Assembly: GCA_944325435.1 (NCBI GenBank) | Contig: CALVAC010000008.1 | Span: 1 to 64,000 of the forward strand | From: an uncultured Bacteroidales bacterium | GTDB taxonomy: Bacteria; Bacteroidota; Bacteroidia; Bacteroidales; UBA932 | Length of the DNA: 64,000 bases | Reading direction: 5' to 3' | Shown here: positions 52,122 to 61,711 of the stretch, piece by piece | Position numbering within the stretch: position 1 is the first letter of the stretch | Layout: every line of letters starts with the position of its first letter | Translations under genes and position numbers: made by a program | The notes under the pieces: model-generated | Told to the model about the DNA's origin: nothing | The model's input: only the letters and a program-made list of their open reading frames with translations | The model's database searches: none

Positions 52122-52145
52122 TTTCCGTGACTGTGCACGGAAATT
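52120..52145. promoter_or_regulatory. Hexuronate operator upstream of kduI
   Basis: AATTTCCGT-GACTGTGC-ACGGAAATT: 9-base perfect arms and an 8-base spacer. It overlaps the -33 TTTG of the kduI promoter, so binding there would block polymerase. It shares TTCCGT-N8-ACGGAA with the uxaB site. Confidence 0.7.
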
Positions 52146-52175
52146 TGGCATTGTTCATTTTTTTATTTACATTTG
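52144..52175 (+). promoter_or_regulatory. Promoter of kduI-kduD operon
   Basis: TTTG at 52144-52147, a 20-bp spacer, then TACATTTG at 52168-52175. The leader to the kduI ATG at 52235 is ~50 bases. Confidence 0.65.
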
Positions 52176-52234
52176 CGGCTGGCCCGGAAACGGACCGGCC
52201 ATTCTCAATTGAACTGATATTTAAATGTAACGAT

Positions 52235-53077
52235 ATGAAAATCAACAGTGAAGTTAGATATGCCTCTCATCCGGATGATGTGAAGCATTATGACACGGCC
52301 CAGCTGAGGGAGCACTATCTCGTGGAGAAGGTGTTCTCCGCAGACGAGATTAATCTTGTATATACGATGCACGACAGGATGATTGCCGGAGGCGCGATGC
52401 CTGTCAATGAAGTCCTGGAGCTGAAGCCTATGGACATCCTCCGCAGCGAATATTTTCTTTCACGCAGGGAAATGGGCATATTCAATGTGGGCGGCAAAGG
52501 ATTCGTAAAGGCAGGAGACGAGACCTATCCGATGGAATACAAGGAGGCCCTCTACCTCGGACGCGGCGACAGGAAGATAACCTTCGAAAGCCTGGATGCT
52601 GCCAATCCTGCGAAATTCTATTTCTGCTCGGCACCGGCCCACGCATCATATCCTGACCACCTCACGACACGTGAAAACGCAGTCAAGATGGAACTCGGGA
52701 CTCTGGAGGAGAGCAACCACCGTGTAATCAACAGGATGCTCGTGAAAGAAGTTGTCCCTGGCTGCCAGCTCCAGATGGGTATGACGGAACTCAAGCCGGG
52801 CAGCACTTGGAACACGATGCCGGCCCATACCCACAACCGCCGTATGGAGATATATTTCTATTTCGAGATTCCTGATGACCAGGCTATATGCCACTTCATG
52901 GGCCAGCCTGACGAGACAAGACATATCTGGATGAAGAACGGGCAGGCAGTAATATCCCCGGAATGGAGCATCCACTCCGCTTGCGCCACCAGGAACTACA
53001 CATTCATCTGGGCAATGGCCGGAGAGAACCTCGACTACAACGATATGGACGGCTGCGCCACTACTGACCTGAAATAA
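52235..53077 (+). CDS. 5-keto-4-deoxyuronate isomerase KduI
   Basis: 280 residues from MKINSEVRYASHPDDVKHYD, the normal family length; the reading frame is open further upstream but crosses the promoter. Zinc-cupin residues are seen in PAHTHNRRMEIYFYFE. It isomerises 4-deoxy-L-threo-5-hexosulose uronate, made from unsaturated uronic acids after polysaccharide lyase action, for use by KduD. Confidence 0.95.
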   Translation: MKINSEVRYASHPDDVKHYDTAQLREHYLVEKVFSADEINLVYTMHDRMIAGGAMPVNEVLELKPMDILRSEYFLSRREMGIFNVGGKGFVKAGDETYPMEYKEALYLGRGDRKITFESLDAANPAKFYFCSAPAHASYPDHLTTRENAVKMELGTLEESNHRVINRMLVKEVVPGCQLQMGMTELKPGSTWNTMPAHTHNRRMEIYFYFEIPDDQAICHFMGQPDETRHIWMKNGQAVISPEWSIHSACATRNYTFIWAMAGENLDYNDMDGCATTDLK

Positions 53078-53106
53078 CAACAACCTTTCAATAAAACATC
53101 ATTATT

Positions 53107-53901
53107 ATGGTAAATTTTTCACTTGAAGGTAAAGTTGCTCTCGTAACAGGAGCATCTTACGGTATCGGATTCGCGATTGCCACCGCGTTTGCACAGGCAG
53201 GAGCGAAGATCGCTTTCAATGACATCAAGCAGGAGCTTGTGGACAAGGGTATTGCCTCATACAAGGAACTCGGGATCGATACCAAAGGCTATGTATGCGA
53301 TGTCACCAAGGAAGACCAGGTACAGGAACTTGTATCCAAGATAGAGAAGGATCTGGGAGTCATCAATATCCTTGTAAACAACGCAGGTATCATCAAACGT
53401 ATCCCTATGGTCGAGATGAAAGCAGAGGAATTCCGTCAGGTCATCGACATCGACCTCAACGGACCGTTTATCGTATCCAAGGCTGTCATTCCGGCAATGA
53501 TCAAGAATGGAGGAGGAAAGATCATCAACATCTGTTCAATGATGTCAGAACTCGGACGCGAGACCGTTTCCGCATACGCTGCAGCAAAGGGCGGACTCAA
53601 GATGCTCACCCGCAACATTGCTTCTGAATACGGAGAATACAATATCCAGTGCAACGGCATAGGGCCGGGATATATCGCGACTCCTCAGACTGCGCCTCTG
53701 CGCGAACGCCAGGCAGACGGGTCGCGCCATCCGTTCGATGCATTCATCGTAGCCAAGACTCCTGCGGCACGCTGGGGCACGGCTGAAGACCTCCAGGGTC
53801 CTGCCGTATTCCTTGCATCATCCGCATCAGACTTCGTCAACGGGCACATCCTCTATGTAGACGGAGGTATCCTCGCATACATCGGGAAACAGCCTCAATA
53901 A
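53107..53901 (+). CDS. 2-keto-3-deoxygluconate-forming SDR dehydrogenase KduD
   Basis: 264 residues, short-chain dehydrogenase: cofactor loop TGASYGIG, NNAG, Ser in INICSMMSE, and SAYAAAKGG with the Tyr-x3-Lys pair. It reduces the KduI product to 2-keto-3-deoxygluconate. It is 29 bp after kduI. Confidence 0.93.
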   Translation: MVNFSLEGKVALVTGASYGIGFAIATAFAQAGAKIAFNDIKQELVDKGIASYKELGIDTKGYVCDVTKEDQVQELVSKIEKDLGVINILVNNAGIIKRIPMVEMKAEEFRQVIDIDLNGPFIVSKAVIPAMIKNGGGKIINICSMMSELGRETVSAYAAAKGGLKMLTRNIASEYGEYNIQCNGIGPGYIATPQTAPLRERQADGSRHPFDAFIVAKTPAARWGTAEDLQGPAVFLASSASDFVNGHILYVDGGILAYIGKQPQ

Positions 53902-53910
53902 CCATTAAGC

Positions 53911-55053
53911 ATGGATCTGATGAGAAGAACATTCTTCTGGGCAGCTGCCGTACCGGCTGCTGCCCTTTTGGCTTCCTGCAGCGAGGGAGGCCACACGGTA
54001 ACAGTGGCAAACGACACAGACCTCGACCGGACCTGCGAGACAGTGGAGATCTGCCAGTCAAGTATCGCCGATGTATGTCTCGATTCCGTAATGGTCGTAG
54101 ATGATACGGGCAAGGCCGTTGCCGTACAGGTCTATACAGACAACTCCGGAAATACTAAACTGCTGTTCCAGGCCACTGTACCTGCCCAGTCTGAAAAAGT
54201 GTATTCCATAGTGGAAGGCACACCGGAGACATACCCGGTCCAGGCCTACAGCCGCTATGTGCCGGAACGCCTTGATGACTACGCATACGAGAACAATGTG
54301 ATCGCAGGCCGCATCTACGGCCCTGCCCTTGAGTTCCCGCGTACTTTCGGTTCGGACATCTGGGTAAAATGCACTGACCGCCTTATAATCGATGAATGGT
54401 TCGCCAAGGCAGACTACCACCACAACTACGGGGAGGGTATGGACTGCTACAAGGTGGACAACACCCTCGGAGGAGGAGCGCTTGTGCCATATACCGGCCC
54501 GGAGAAATTCTTCATCGGGGACAACTATGCGTCACAGAAACATATCTGTGATGGTCCGATAAGGACGGAAGCCGTATTCGAATACGGGCCTTTCGATGTA
54601 GATGGGAAAGAGATGTCTGCCACCAGAGTCCTCTCTCTCGATGCCAACAGCCATTTCGTGAAATGGGAGACCACATTCCACTGCGCAGATACCGACTCCA
54701 TTTCAGTGGTGCTCGGAGCAGTCATGCACGATGTGACAGGCATCAAGAACGAGCTGAACTGGATAGCTTTCACTGAAAAGGCATCCGACTCATCCGACCC
54801 TGACCGTGACGGCAACATATCTGTGGCTGTGGTCTACGACAAGGCGGAACTGGATGACAACCCTTACTACACTTCCGGAAAGGAAGCAGGGCATGCAGTA
54901 ATCATCACAGATGAGAAAGTGGAGAAACCTATAACTACCTGGACAGGTTCGGGCTGGAGCCAGGGAGGTGTGGCTTCACAGGAAGAGTGGGAGAATATTG
55001 TCAGAGACTTCTCTTTCTCCCGCCAGCATCCTCTGAAAGTCACTGTCAAATGA
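53911..55053 (+). CDS. DUF4861-family lipoprotein
   Basis: 380 residues with a lipoprotein signal (RRTFFWAAAVPAAALLASC). It fits DUF4861: RYVPERLDDYAYENNVIAGRIYGPAL, DYHHNYGEGMDCYKVDNTLGGGA, TGPEKFFIGDNY. Members accompany uronate and pectin degradation genes; some are described near unsaturated-uronide enzymes. It starts 9 bp after kduD, so is part of the operon. The catalytic role is not established; a periplasmic enzyme acting on uronides is a guess. Confidence 0.8.
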   Translation: MDLMRRTFFWAAAVPAAALLASCSEGGHTVTVANDTDLDRTCETVEICQSSIADVCLDSVMVVDDTGKAVAVQVYTDNSGNTKLLFQATVPAQSEKVYSIVEGTPETYPVQAYSRYVPERLDDYAYENNVIAGRIYGPALEFPRTFGSDIWVKCTDRLIIDEWFAKADYHHNYGEGMDCYKVDNTLGGGALVPYTGPEKFFIGDNYASQKHICDGPIRTEAVFEYGPFDVDGKEMSATRVLSLDANSHFVKWETTFHCADTDSISVVLGAVMHDVTGIKNELNWIAFTEKASDSSDPDRDGNISVAVVYDKAELDDNPYYTSGKEAGHAVIITDEKVEKPITTWTGSGWSQGGVASQEEWENIVRDFSFSRQHPLKVTVK

Positions 55054-55064
55054 CAGGCTGAAAG

Positions 55065-56738
55065 TCAGAACAGTTTCTTATATCTGAAACGCTTCGGTTC
55101 TACATTACCGAGGCGTTTTTTCTTGTTCTCCTCGTACTCGGAATATGTCCCCTCGAAGAAATATACCTGAGAATCGCCCTCGAATGCAAGGATATGGGTC
55201 GCTATACGGTCAAGGAACCAGCGGTCATGTGAAATGACTACGGCACAGCCGGCAAAATTCTCGAGACCTTCCTCCAGAGCCCTGATAGTGTTCACATCCA
55301 CATCGTTTGTAGGCTCATCGAGGAGAAGCACATTGCCCTCCTCCTTCAGGGTCAGGGCAAGATGCAGTCTGTTCCTCTCACCTCCTGAAAGTATGCCGCA
55401 GAGCTTTTCCTGATCTGCCCCGGAAAAATTGAAGCGAGACACGTATGCCCTGGCATTGATCTCCCTGTTGCCGAGTCTCACAAAGTCAGAATTGTCGGCA
55501 ATCGTCTGATATACGGTTCTGTCCGGATCTATGCTCCTGTGCTGCTGGTCCACATACGCCAGCTTCACCGTATCCCCTATGGTTATAGTCCCGGTATCAG
55601 GCTTCTCCAGTCCCATAATCAGACGGAACAGGGTGGTCTTTCCAGCACCGTTGGGCCCTATTACACCGACAATGCCGGCAGGCGGCAGCACAAAGTCCAG
55701 ATGCTCGAACAGCAGCCTGTCACCGTATGCCTTGGACACATCTTTGAACTCTATCACCTTGCTGCCGAGTCTCGGTCCGTTCGGAATGAATATCTCAAGC
55801 CTGGCCTCCTTCTCTTTCGCATTCTCTCCTGCAAGTTTCTCGTATGCCCCGAGACGGGCCTTTGACTTGGCCTGGCGCGCCTTTGGAGCCATTCTGACCC
55901 ATTCCAGCTCTCGTTCCAAGGTTTTACGCCTCTTGCTCTCCTGCTTCTCCTCCTGGGCAAGTCTCGTAGTCTTCTGCTCCAGCCAGGATGAATAGTTACC
56001 TTTCCACGGGATACCTTCTCCCCTGTCCAGTTCAAGTATCCAGCCTGCCACATTGTCCAGGAAGTACCTGTCATGGGTAACGGCGATTACAGTCCCCTTA
56101 TACTGATGCAGATGAGCCTCAAGCCACTGGATGCTCTCCGCATCGAGATGGTTGGTAGGCTCGTCCAGCAAGAGCACATCCGGCTGCCGCAGCAGCAGAC
56201 GGCAGAGGGCAACCCTTCTCCTCTCTCCCCCGCTCAGAGTCGCTATCCTGGCATCGGATGGAGGACAGTTGAGAGCATCCATCGCCCTCTCCAGCTTGGC
56301 ATCTATCTCCCAGCCATCGCAATGGTCAATCTTCTCAGTAAGTTCACCCTGGCGTGCCATAAGCGCATCCATCTCCTCATCGGTCATCGGTTCGGCGAAC
56401 TTCATATTCACCTCCTCATATTCCCTGAGGAGATCCATCACCTCGCTGACCCCTTCCTGTACCACTTCGATCACGGTCTTTTCCGGATCCATCTGAGGTT
56501 CCTGCTCCAGATATCCGACCGAATATCCAGGAGCCCATACCACCTCTCCCTGATATGACTTCTCCACACCGGCAATGATCTTCATCAGAGTCGATTTGCC
56601 GGAACCGTTAAGGCCGATTATACCGATTTTCGCACCATAGAAGAAAGACAGATATATATCTTTCAATATTACCTTGTTGTTATGAGGCAGTATCTTGCCT
56701 ACCCCGTTCATCGAAAAAATTATCTTCTCGTCTGCCAT
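55065..56738 (-). CDS. EttA-type ABC-F translation factor
   Basis: 557 residues from MADEKIIFSMNGVGKILP. Two ATPase halves: Walker A GLNGSGKS and GPNGAGKT, signatures LSGGERRRVALC and LSGGERNRLHLA, and DEPTNHLD/DEPTNDVD. The linker with QESKRRKTLERELEWVRMAPKARQ matches EttA. It binds the ribosomal E site and tunes translation with the ATP/ADP ratio. A longer start at 56783 would cover the promoter box. Confidence 0.93.
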   Translation of the reverse strand: MADEKIIFSMNGVGKILPHNNKVILKDIYLSFFYGAKIGIIGLNGSGKSTLMKIIAGVEKSYQGEVVWAPGYSVGYLEQEPQMDPEKTVIEVVQEGVSEVMDLLREYEEVNMKFAEPMTDEEMDALMARQGELTEKIDHCDGWEIDAKLERAMDALNCPPSDARIATLSGGERRRVALCRLLLRQPDVLLLDEPTNHLDAESIQWLEAHLHQYKGTVIAVTHDRYFLDNVAGWILELDRGEGIPWKGNYSSWLEQKTTRLAQEEKQESKRRKTLERELEWVRMAPKARQAKSKARLGAYEKLAGENAKEKEARLEIFIPNGPRLGSKVIEFKDVSKAYGDRLLFEHLDFVLPPAGIVGVIGPNGAGKTTLFRLIMGLEKPDTGTITIGDTVKLAYVDQQHRSIDPDRTVYQTIADNSDFVRLGNREINARAYVSRFNFSGADQEKLCGILSGGERNRLHLALTLKEEGNVLLLDEPTNDVDVNTIRALEEGLENFAGCAVVISHDRWFLDRIATHILAFEGDSQVYFFEGTYSEYEENKKKRLGNVEPKRFRYKKLF

Positions 56739-56753
56739 AAGTTCAATTTTGTG

Positions 56754-56783
56754 CAAAGATAATGTTACTTGACGATTCCGCAA
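56754..56783 (-). promoter_or_regulatory. Promoter of ettA
   Basis: Minus strand: TTG (56783-56781), 19 bp, TATCTTTG (56761-56754). The leader is short, ~10 bases. Confidence 0.5.
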
Positions 56784-56788
56784 TCATT

Positions 56789-57895
56789 CTACGCGCCATT
56801 GTTCGCATTATGCTTGTATTTTCTGCACCATTCTCCCGGAGTCATATTCATATAGAGACGGAATGCCATGCTGAATGAATTCACTGTCCTGAATCCGGAC
56901 CTCTCCGCAAGGTCGGCCAGTTTCATATCCGGCTGTGCCTGGAAAAGGGAGACCGCATATCTGATCCTGTAATAGTTGACAAACTGACAGAAATTCCTGC
57001 CTGTATAGAGATTGATTGTTCGGGACAGGTACGCCTTGTTGGTAAACAGGCTTCTCGCGACATCCGATACGCTGATCTCCGGATCGAGAAACGGCTTCTC
57101 TTCCTCAAACAGATGTTTCAGTCTCTCGAATATTGCGTGGTAGCCCCTGTCCTCATCTGTCATATCACGGCTCACATCCATCTCCTTCAACGGCATTGAC
57201 TTCACCAGATGCTCCTCATATCCTTTGATGAAAAAGAAGATACGGCTGCAGGCAAGCCTTGTGCACATGGCGGTGAAAAGCAGCAGAAGCATGACCAGGC
57301 ACAGGCATGAGGCAGCCGTGGAGACCGCACCCACTCCGGTGCCGATGTATGCCCCTGCCATCAGCAGGACAGTGAAAGCCAGAAAATACAGCATATTGGT
57401 TCTCACATACAGGATACGGATTGATGACGGAGTGCCCGATGTATCATCGTGCGGAGCGAATACAGACAGGGCCAGTACGGCAACTGCAGACACGACCGTC
57501 ATGACAGGAGACATCCATAGACCTCCACTGGTCAGGAATGCCGGGATATATGGTCTCAATATGAACATGGCTATCGAGAACACCGCCACAACAGACGAGA
57601 CAGCCACAGCTATATGCACTGTCCTGTCGGAGAGTCCTGACAGGAAAACCGGCATCAAGGCAAAACCGACAGAACTCACCAGATGTCCGGACAGGCCATC
57701 TGACAGAAACATGTCATAATGGATGAGAATCACTGCATTCACCGCAGCCGCCACTATGACGGACAAAAAACCGGACTGTCCCTCCCCGCATTTTTTCCTG
57801 TTCTTCACAGCCTTTGCCGACATCAGGACAAAGTAGGCAATCAGAAAAGCATATACCACATAGGAAAGATACCCCAATACACCAGAGTTTTTCAT
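56789..57895 (-). CDS. Membrane-anchored AraC-type regulator
   Basis: 368 residues with about six to seven membrane segments (~1-230), then a short linker and a C-terminal AraC helix-turn-helix (VSDVARSLFTNKAYLSRTINLYTG; LADLAERSGFRTVNSFSMAFRLYMNMTP). Regulators of this layout sense at the membrane and bind DNA directly. Targets are unknown; a CAAATTTA box (minus strand TAAATTTG) at 57917-57924 would serve as its promoter. Confidence 0.8.
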   Translation of the reverse strand: MKNSGVLGYLSYVVYAFLIAYFVLMSAKAVKNRKKCGEGQSGFLSVIVAAAVNAVILIHYDMFLSDGLSGHLVSSVGFALMPVFLSGLSDRTVHIAVAVSSVVAVFSIAMFILRPYIPAFLTSGGLWMSPVMTVVSAVAVLALSVFAPHDDTSGTPSSIRILYVRTNMLYFLAFTVLLMAGAYIGTGVGAVSTAASCLCLVMLLLLFTAMCTRLACSRIFFFIKGYEEHLVKSMPLKEMDVSRDMTDEDRGYHAIFERLKHLFEEEKPFLDPEISVSDVARSLFTNKAYLSRTINLYTGRNFCQFVNYYRIRYAVSLFQAQPDMKLADLAERSGFRTVNSFSMAFRLYMNMTPGEWCRKYKHNANNGA

Positions 57896-57931
57896 ATAAG
57901 TTAAATTTCAGCTGCACAAATTTACGGAAAA

Positions 57932-57960
57932 CCTCCACCTGCCGAATCGGCAGATGGAGG
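57932..57960 (-). terminator. Terminator of the leuS-yitT operon
   Basis: CCTCCA-CTGCCG and CGGCAG-TGGAGG pair with a 3-base loop; on the minus strand TTTTCC follows. It lies ~45 bp past the yitT-type stop. Confidence 0.7.
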
Positions 57961-58005
57961 CTCTGGATGTATTTTTTCTTTTTTATGTATAAGTTTTTCT
58001 CTTTT

Positions 58006-58935
58006 TTAACTTTTAGAGGTATCGATTTCTTTTTTTGAGTCGTGTTTTTTGGAATGTTTGATACTTATCCCCGTCTTCACCTCATCGAAACCTTCCCCGT
58101 ACACACCGTTTGCACTCGATACGGAGATGAATGCCTTGGGGTCTATCATCTTCACCATACCTACGATATTGTTGTATTCATACTTGCGGCACATGACAAG
58201 CAGAACCTTTCCCTTGGTGCCGGAATACCATCCGGTGGAGTCAAGAGCCGTCACTCCCCTCTTCATGTCACGGACAATGGTGTCGGCTATCTCGCTGTAC
58301 CTCGATGAAATGATAAGAAGCTGTACAGTCGATTTGCTGCCGAGAAGCACCCAGTCCACAGTGACCGAGAATGTCACCATTGTCACATATCCGTATACCA
58401 TATCATTCACTGTCTTGCCAGGAATCAGCAGCACGGAGGCGATGATGAACAGGTCCGCGAAGAGATATACCCTGCCGGGAGACACCGGCCAGTATTTGTT
58501 CACTACCATTGCAAGTATATCCGTCCCACCTGTGCTGCCCCCTCTGGTGAGGACTATCCCGATTCCTACAGCCTCCACCATACCGCCTATGATTGCCGTA
58601 AAAAGCCTGTCCTGGAATGTCACCACAAGGAATTCGAACTTCGGGAGCACATCGAAAAGTACGGTGGACAGGAGTATGACATAGATTGTCTTGAATCCGA
58701 ACGCCTTGCCCAGAATCAGGAAGCCGATTACAAGCAGTATGACATTCAGTACAAAGAACGACCAGGACACAGGTATGCCTGTCGCGAAATAGATTATCGT
58801 GCACAGACCTGTGCCGCCGCCGCTGGCTATTCCGCCAGGAATAAGGAAGGATGTCCACCCGAGACAATAGAGTATCGTTCCGAATGTGACGACAATATAA
58901 TCCCAGATGACCGGGAGAAACTTGTTTTTTGTCAT
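58006..58935 (-). CDS. YitT/DUF161-DUF2179 membrane protein
   Basis: 309 residues. Five to six membrane segments (~10-190; GGIASGGGTGLCTIIYF, VLTRGGSTGGTDILAMVVNKY) and a C-terminal soluble DUF2179 domain (VQLLIISSRYSEIADTI; VLLVMCRKYEYNNIVGMVKMIDPKAFISV). The family is widespread but without a settled function. It follows leuS by 6 bp. Confidence 0.88.
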   Translation of the reverse strand: MTKNKFLPVIWDYIVVTFGTILYCLGWTSFLIPGGIASGGGTGLCTIIYFATGIPVSWSFFVLNVILLVIGFLILGKAFGFKTIYVILLSTVLFDVLPKFEFLVVTFQDRLFTAIIGGMVEAVGIGIVLTRGGSTGGTDILAMVVNKYWPVSPGRVYLFADLFIIASVLLIPGKTVNDMVYGYVTMVTFSVTVDWVLLGSKSTVQLLIISSRYSEIADTIVRDMKRGVTALDSTGWYSGTKGKVLLVMCRKYEYNNIVGMVKMIDPKAFISVSSANGVYGEGFDEVKTGISIKHSKKHDSKKEIDTSKS

Positions 58936-58941
58936 ATATGG

Positions 58942-61707
58942 TTATTTAACGACTATATTCACAATCTTGCCCGGCACGACAATGACCTTGACTATATTCC
59001 CGTCACCGACATACTTCGCGGTCTGTGCCATCGCACGCACCTGACCTTCCACCTCATCCTTGCCCAATGACTTCGGCATTTCCACCGTGAAACGTGTCTT
59101 TCCGTTGAAAGACACGGCATAAATACAGCTGTCCTCGCGTGTGTACTCTTCCACATATTCCGGGAACTCGGCAAACGATATGCTTTCCTTGTGTCCGAGA
59201 GCCTCCCACAATTCTTCAGAGATATGCGGAGCAAACGGTGAAAGCAGGATGACAAGCGGCTCGAGAATCTCCCTCTTGTTGCACTTGTGGTCATACAGTT
59301 CGTTGACCGCAATCATGAACGCACTGACTGCCGTATTGAACGAGAAAGCCTCTATGTCAGTCTTTATCTTCAATATAAGCCTGTGGAGCGTCTTGAGTTC
59401 CTCCGCTGTCGGTTTCGCATCAGTGACGATGAATCCGTCCCTGCCATAGAACATCCTCCATACCCTTCTGAGGAACCGGTTCACCCCATCTATACCTTTT
59501 GTATCCCATGGTTTGGACTGCTCCAGAGGACCGAGGAACATTTCATACAGCCTGAGGGTGTCTGCTCCATAGACATCGCATATCATGTCAGGGTTCACGA
59601 CATTGTACATCGACTTGCTCATCTTCTCGACTGCATATCCGCACACATACTCACCATCCTCAAGCAGGAACTCGGCATCAGCATATTCAGGCCTCCACTT
59701 GCGGAAAGCATCCATATCCAGCCTGTCATTGTGGACTATATTCACATCCACATGTATCTCTGTGGTCTCGTAGCCATCCTTCAGCCCGTATGAGACAAAC
59801 GTGTTGGTACCGACAATCCTGTAGACGAAACTTGACCTGCCCTGGATCATTCCCTGGTTTATAAGTTTCTTGAACGGCTCCTTCTCGCACACATATCCGA
59901 GGTCATAGAGGAACTTGTTCCAGAAACGGGAATAGATAAGATGGCCCGTGGCATGTTCCGTGCCTCCTATATACAGGTCGACATTACGCCAGTACTCATC
60001 GGCCTCCCTGCTGACGAGTGCGCTGCCGTTATGCGGATCCATATAGCGCAGATAGTATGCGCTGCTTCCAGCAAAGCCCGGCATCGTGCTCTTCTCGATC
60101 GGCCAGCCATCGACATCCCAGTCTTTCGCCCGTCCGAGCGGAGGTTCGCCGGTCTCCGTAGGCTTGTATTCATCTATCTCAGGCAGTTCGAGAGGCAGTG
60201 TCTCGAAAGGCATCGGGACAGGGATACCGTCCTTGAAATATATCGGGAAAGGTTCTCCCCAGTATCTCTGGCGGGAGAATATGGCATCCCGCAGTCTGTA
60301 GTTGATCTTCCTGTGGCCGATGCCGTGCTTCTCTACATAGTCTATGGCAGCAGGAATCGCTTCCTTCACTGTCATTCCGTTCAGGAAACCCGAGTTGCAC
60401 ATTATGCCCTCCTTGGCATCGAAGCTCGACTCGCTCACATCGCAGCCCTCGATCAGGGGGATGACCGGCAGATTGAAATGCCTTGCAAACGCGTAGTCCC
60501 TGCTGTCATGTGCAGGCACTGCCATAATTGCACCCGTGCCGTATCCTGCAAGCACATATTCCGAAATCCAGACCGGGACCTTCGCCCCGGTAAGAGGGTT
60601 CACTGCATACGACCCGGAAAAGACACCTGTCACCTTGCGCGTCTCCGAAATCCTTTCCCTCTCCGTCTTCTTCTTCACCTGGGCCACATATTCATCTACA
60701 GCATCCTTCTGCTCCGGGGAAGTCAGCTTTTCGACCCAGTCGCTTTCCGGTGCGAGCACCATAAATGTCACTCCGAACACGGTATCCGCCCTCGTGGTGA
60801 AGATGACCATATCATATTCCCTGTCTCCGTTATATGTCTTGAAAATCATCTCCGCACCCTGGGATCGGCCGATCCAGTTGCGCTGCATATCCTTGAGGGA
60901 GTCCGTCCAGTCGAGACTGTCAAGGTCATCCAGAAGTCTCCCGGCGTATGCCGACACCCTCAGCTGCCACTGGGTCATCTTCTTCTGTTCCACAGGGAAC
61001 CCTCCCCTGACGGAATATCCTTCCTTCACTTCATCATTCGCAAGGACAGTCCCGAGCTGGGGGCACCAGTTGACCGAGGTCTCGCCCTGATATGCTATAC
61101 GGTAGTTCATCAGCACATCCGACTTTTCCTTGTCATCCATTGCATTCCACTGCTCTGCCGTGAAATGCATCTCTGTTCCGCAGGCCGCATCCAGGCCTTC
61201 AGTACCGTGTTTAGAGAATGCCTCTTCAAGCTCCTCTATCGGCCTCGCCTTTCCGAGTGTGTTGCTGTAGTAGCTGCCGAACATCTTGAGGAATGCCCAC
61301 TGCGTCCATTTATAGTATTCCGGATCACAGGTCCTTACCTCTCTGGACCAGTCGTAGGAGAAACCTATCCTGTCCAGCTGTTCCCTGTACCTCGCTATGT
61401 TCTTTGCAGTCGTGATGGCTGGATGCTGTCCCGTCTGGATAGCATACTGCTCGGCAGGGAGACCGAACGCATCATATCCCATCGGATGCAGGACATTGAA
61501 GCCGCACAGCCTCTTGTAGCGGCTGAATATGTCGCTCGCGATATATCCGAGAGGATGGCCGACATGCAGCCCTGCGCCTGAAGGGTAAGGGAACATGTCC
61601 AGCACATAATATTTCGGTTTCGACGGATCCTCTACCGCCTTGAAGGTCTCATGGTCAGCCCAGTATGACTGCCATTTCTTCTCTATTTCCTTGAAATTGT
61701 AATCCAT
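58942..61707 (-). CDS. Leucyl-tRNA synthetase LeuS
   Basis: 921 residues, full length. HIGH motif as HVGH in [16 protein letters not shown], editing domain ([34 protein letters not shown]), KMSKS motif in [13 protein letters not shown], and the C-terminal anticodon-binding domain. Essential charging of tRNA-Leu. It follows the M28-like gene by 4 bp. Confidence 0.97.
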   Translation of the reverse strand: MDYNFKEIEKKWQSYWADHETFKAVEDPSKPKYYVLDMFPYPSGAGLHVGHPLGYIASDIFSRYKRLCGFNVLHPMGYDAFGLPAEQYAIQTGQHPAITTAKNIARYREQLDRIGFSYDWSREVRTCDPEYYKWTQWAFLKMFGSYYSNTLGKARPIEELEEAFSKHGTEGLDAACGTEMHFTAEQWNAMDDKEKSDVLMNYRIAYQGETSVNWCPQLGTVLANDEVKEGYSVRGGFPVEQKKMTQWQLRVSAYAGRLLDDLDSLDWTDSLKDMQRNWIGRSQGAEMIFKTYNGDREYDMVIFTTRADTVFGVTFMVLAPESDWVEKLTSPEQKDAVDEYVAQVKKKTERERISETRKVTGVFSGSYAVNPLTGAKVPVWISEYVLAGYGTGAIMAVPAHDSRDYAFARHFNLPVIPLIEGCDVSESSFDAKEGIMCNSGFLNGMTVKEAIPAAIDYVEKHGIGHRKINYRLRDAIFSRQRYWGEPFPIYFKDGIPVPMPFETLPLELPEIDEYKPTETGEPPLGRAKDWDVDGWPIEKSTMPGFAGSSAYYLRYMDPHNGSALVSREADEYWRNVDLYIGGTEHATGHLIYSRFWNKFLYDLGYVCEKEPFKKLINQGMIQGRSSFVYRIVGTNTFVSYGLKDGYETTEIHVDVNIVHNDRLDMDAFRKWRPEYADAEFLLEDGEYVCGYAVEKMSKSMYNVVNPDMICDVYGADTLRLYEMFLGPLEQSKPWDTKGIDGVNRFLRRVWRMFYGRDGFIVTDAKPTAEELKTLHRLILKIKTDIEAFSFNTAVSAFMIAVNELYDHKCNKREILEPLVILLSPFAPHISEELWEALGHKESISFAEFPEYVEEYTREDSCIYAVSFNGKTRFTVEMPKSLGKDEVEGQVRAMAQTAKYVGDGNIVKVIVVPGKIVNIVVK

Positions 61708-61711
61708 ATCA

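Noticed and set aside
59941..61581. Plus-strand 546-codon ORF opposite leuS
   Set aside because: Long but antisense to an essential, fully conserved gene; its composition (His/Arg/Cys rich) is typical of a shadow frame.
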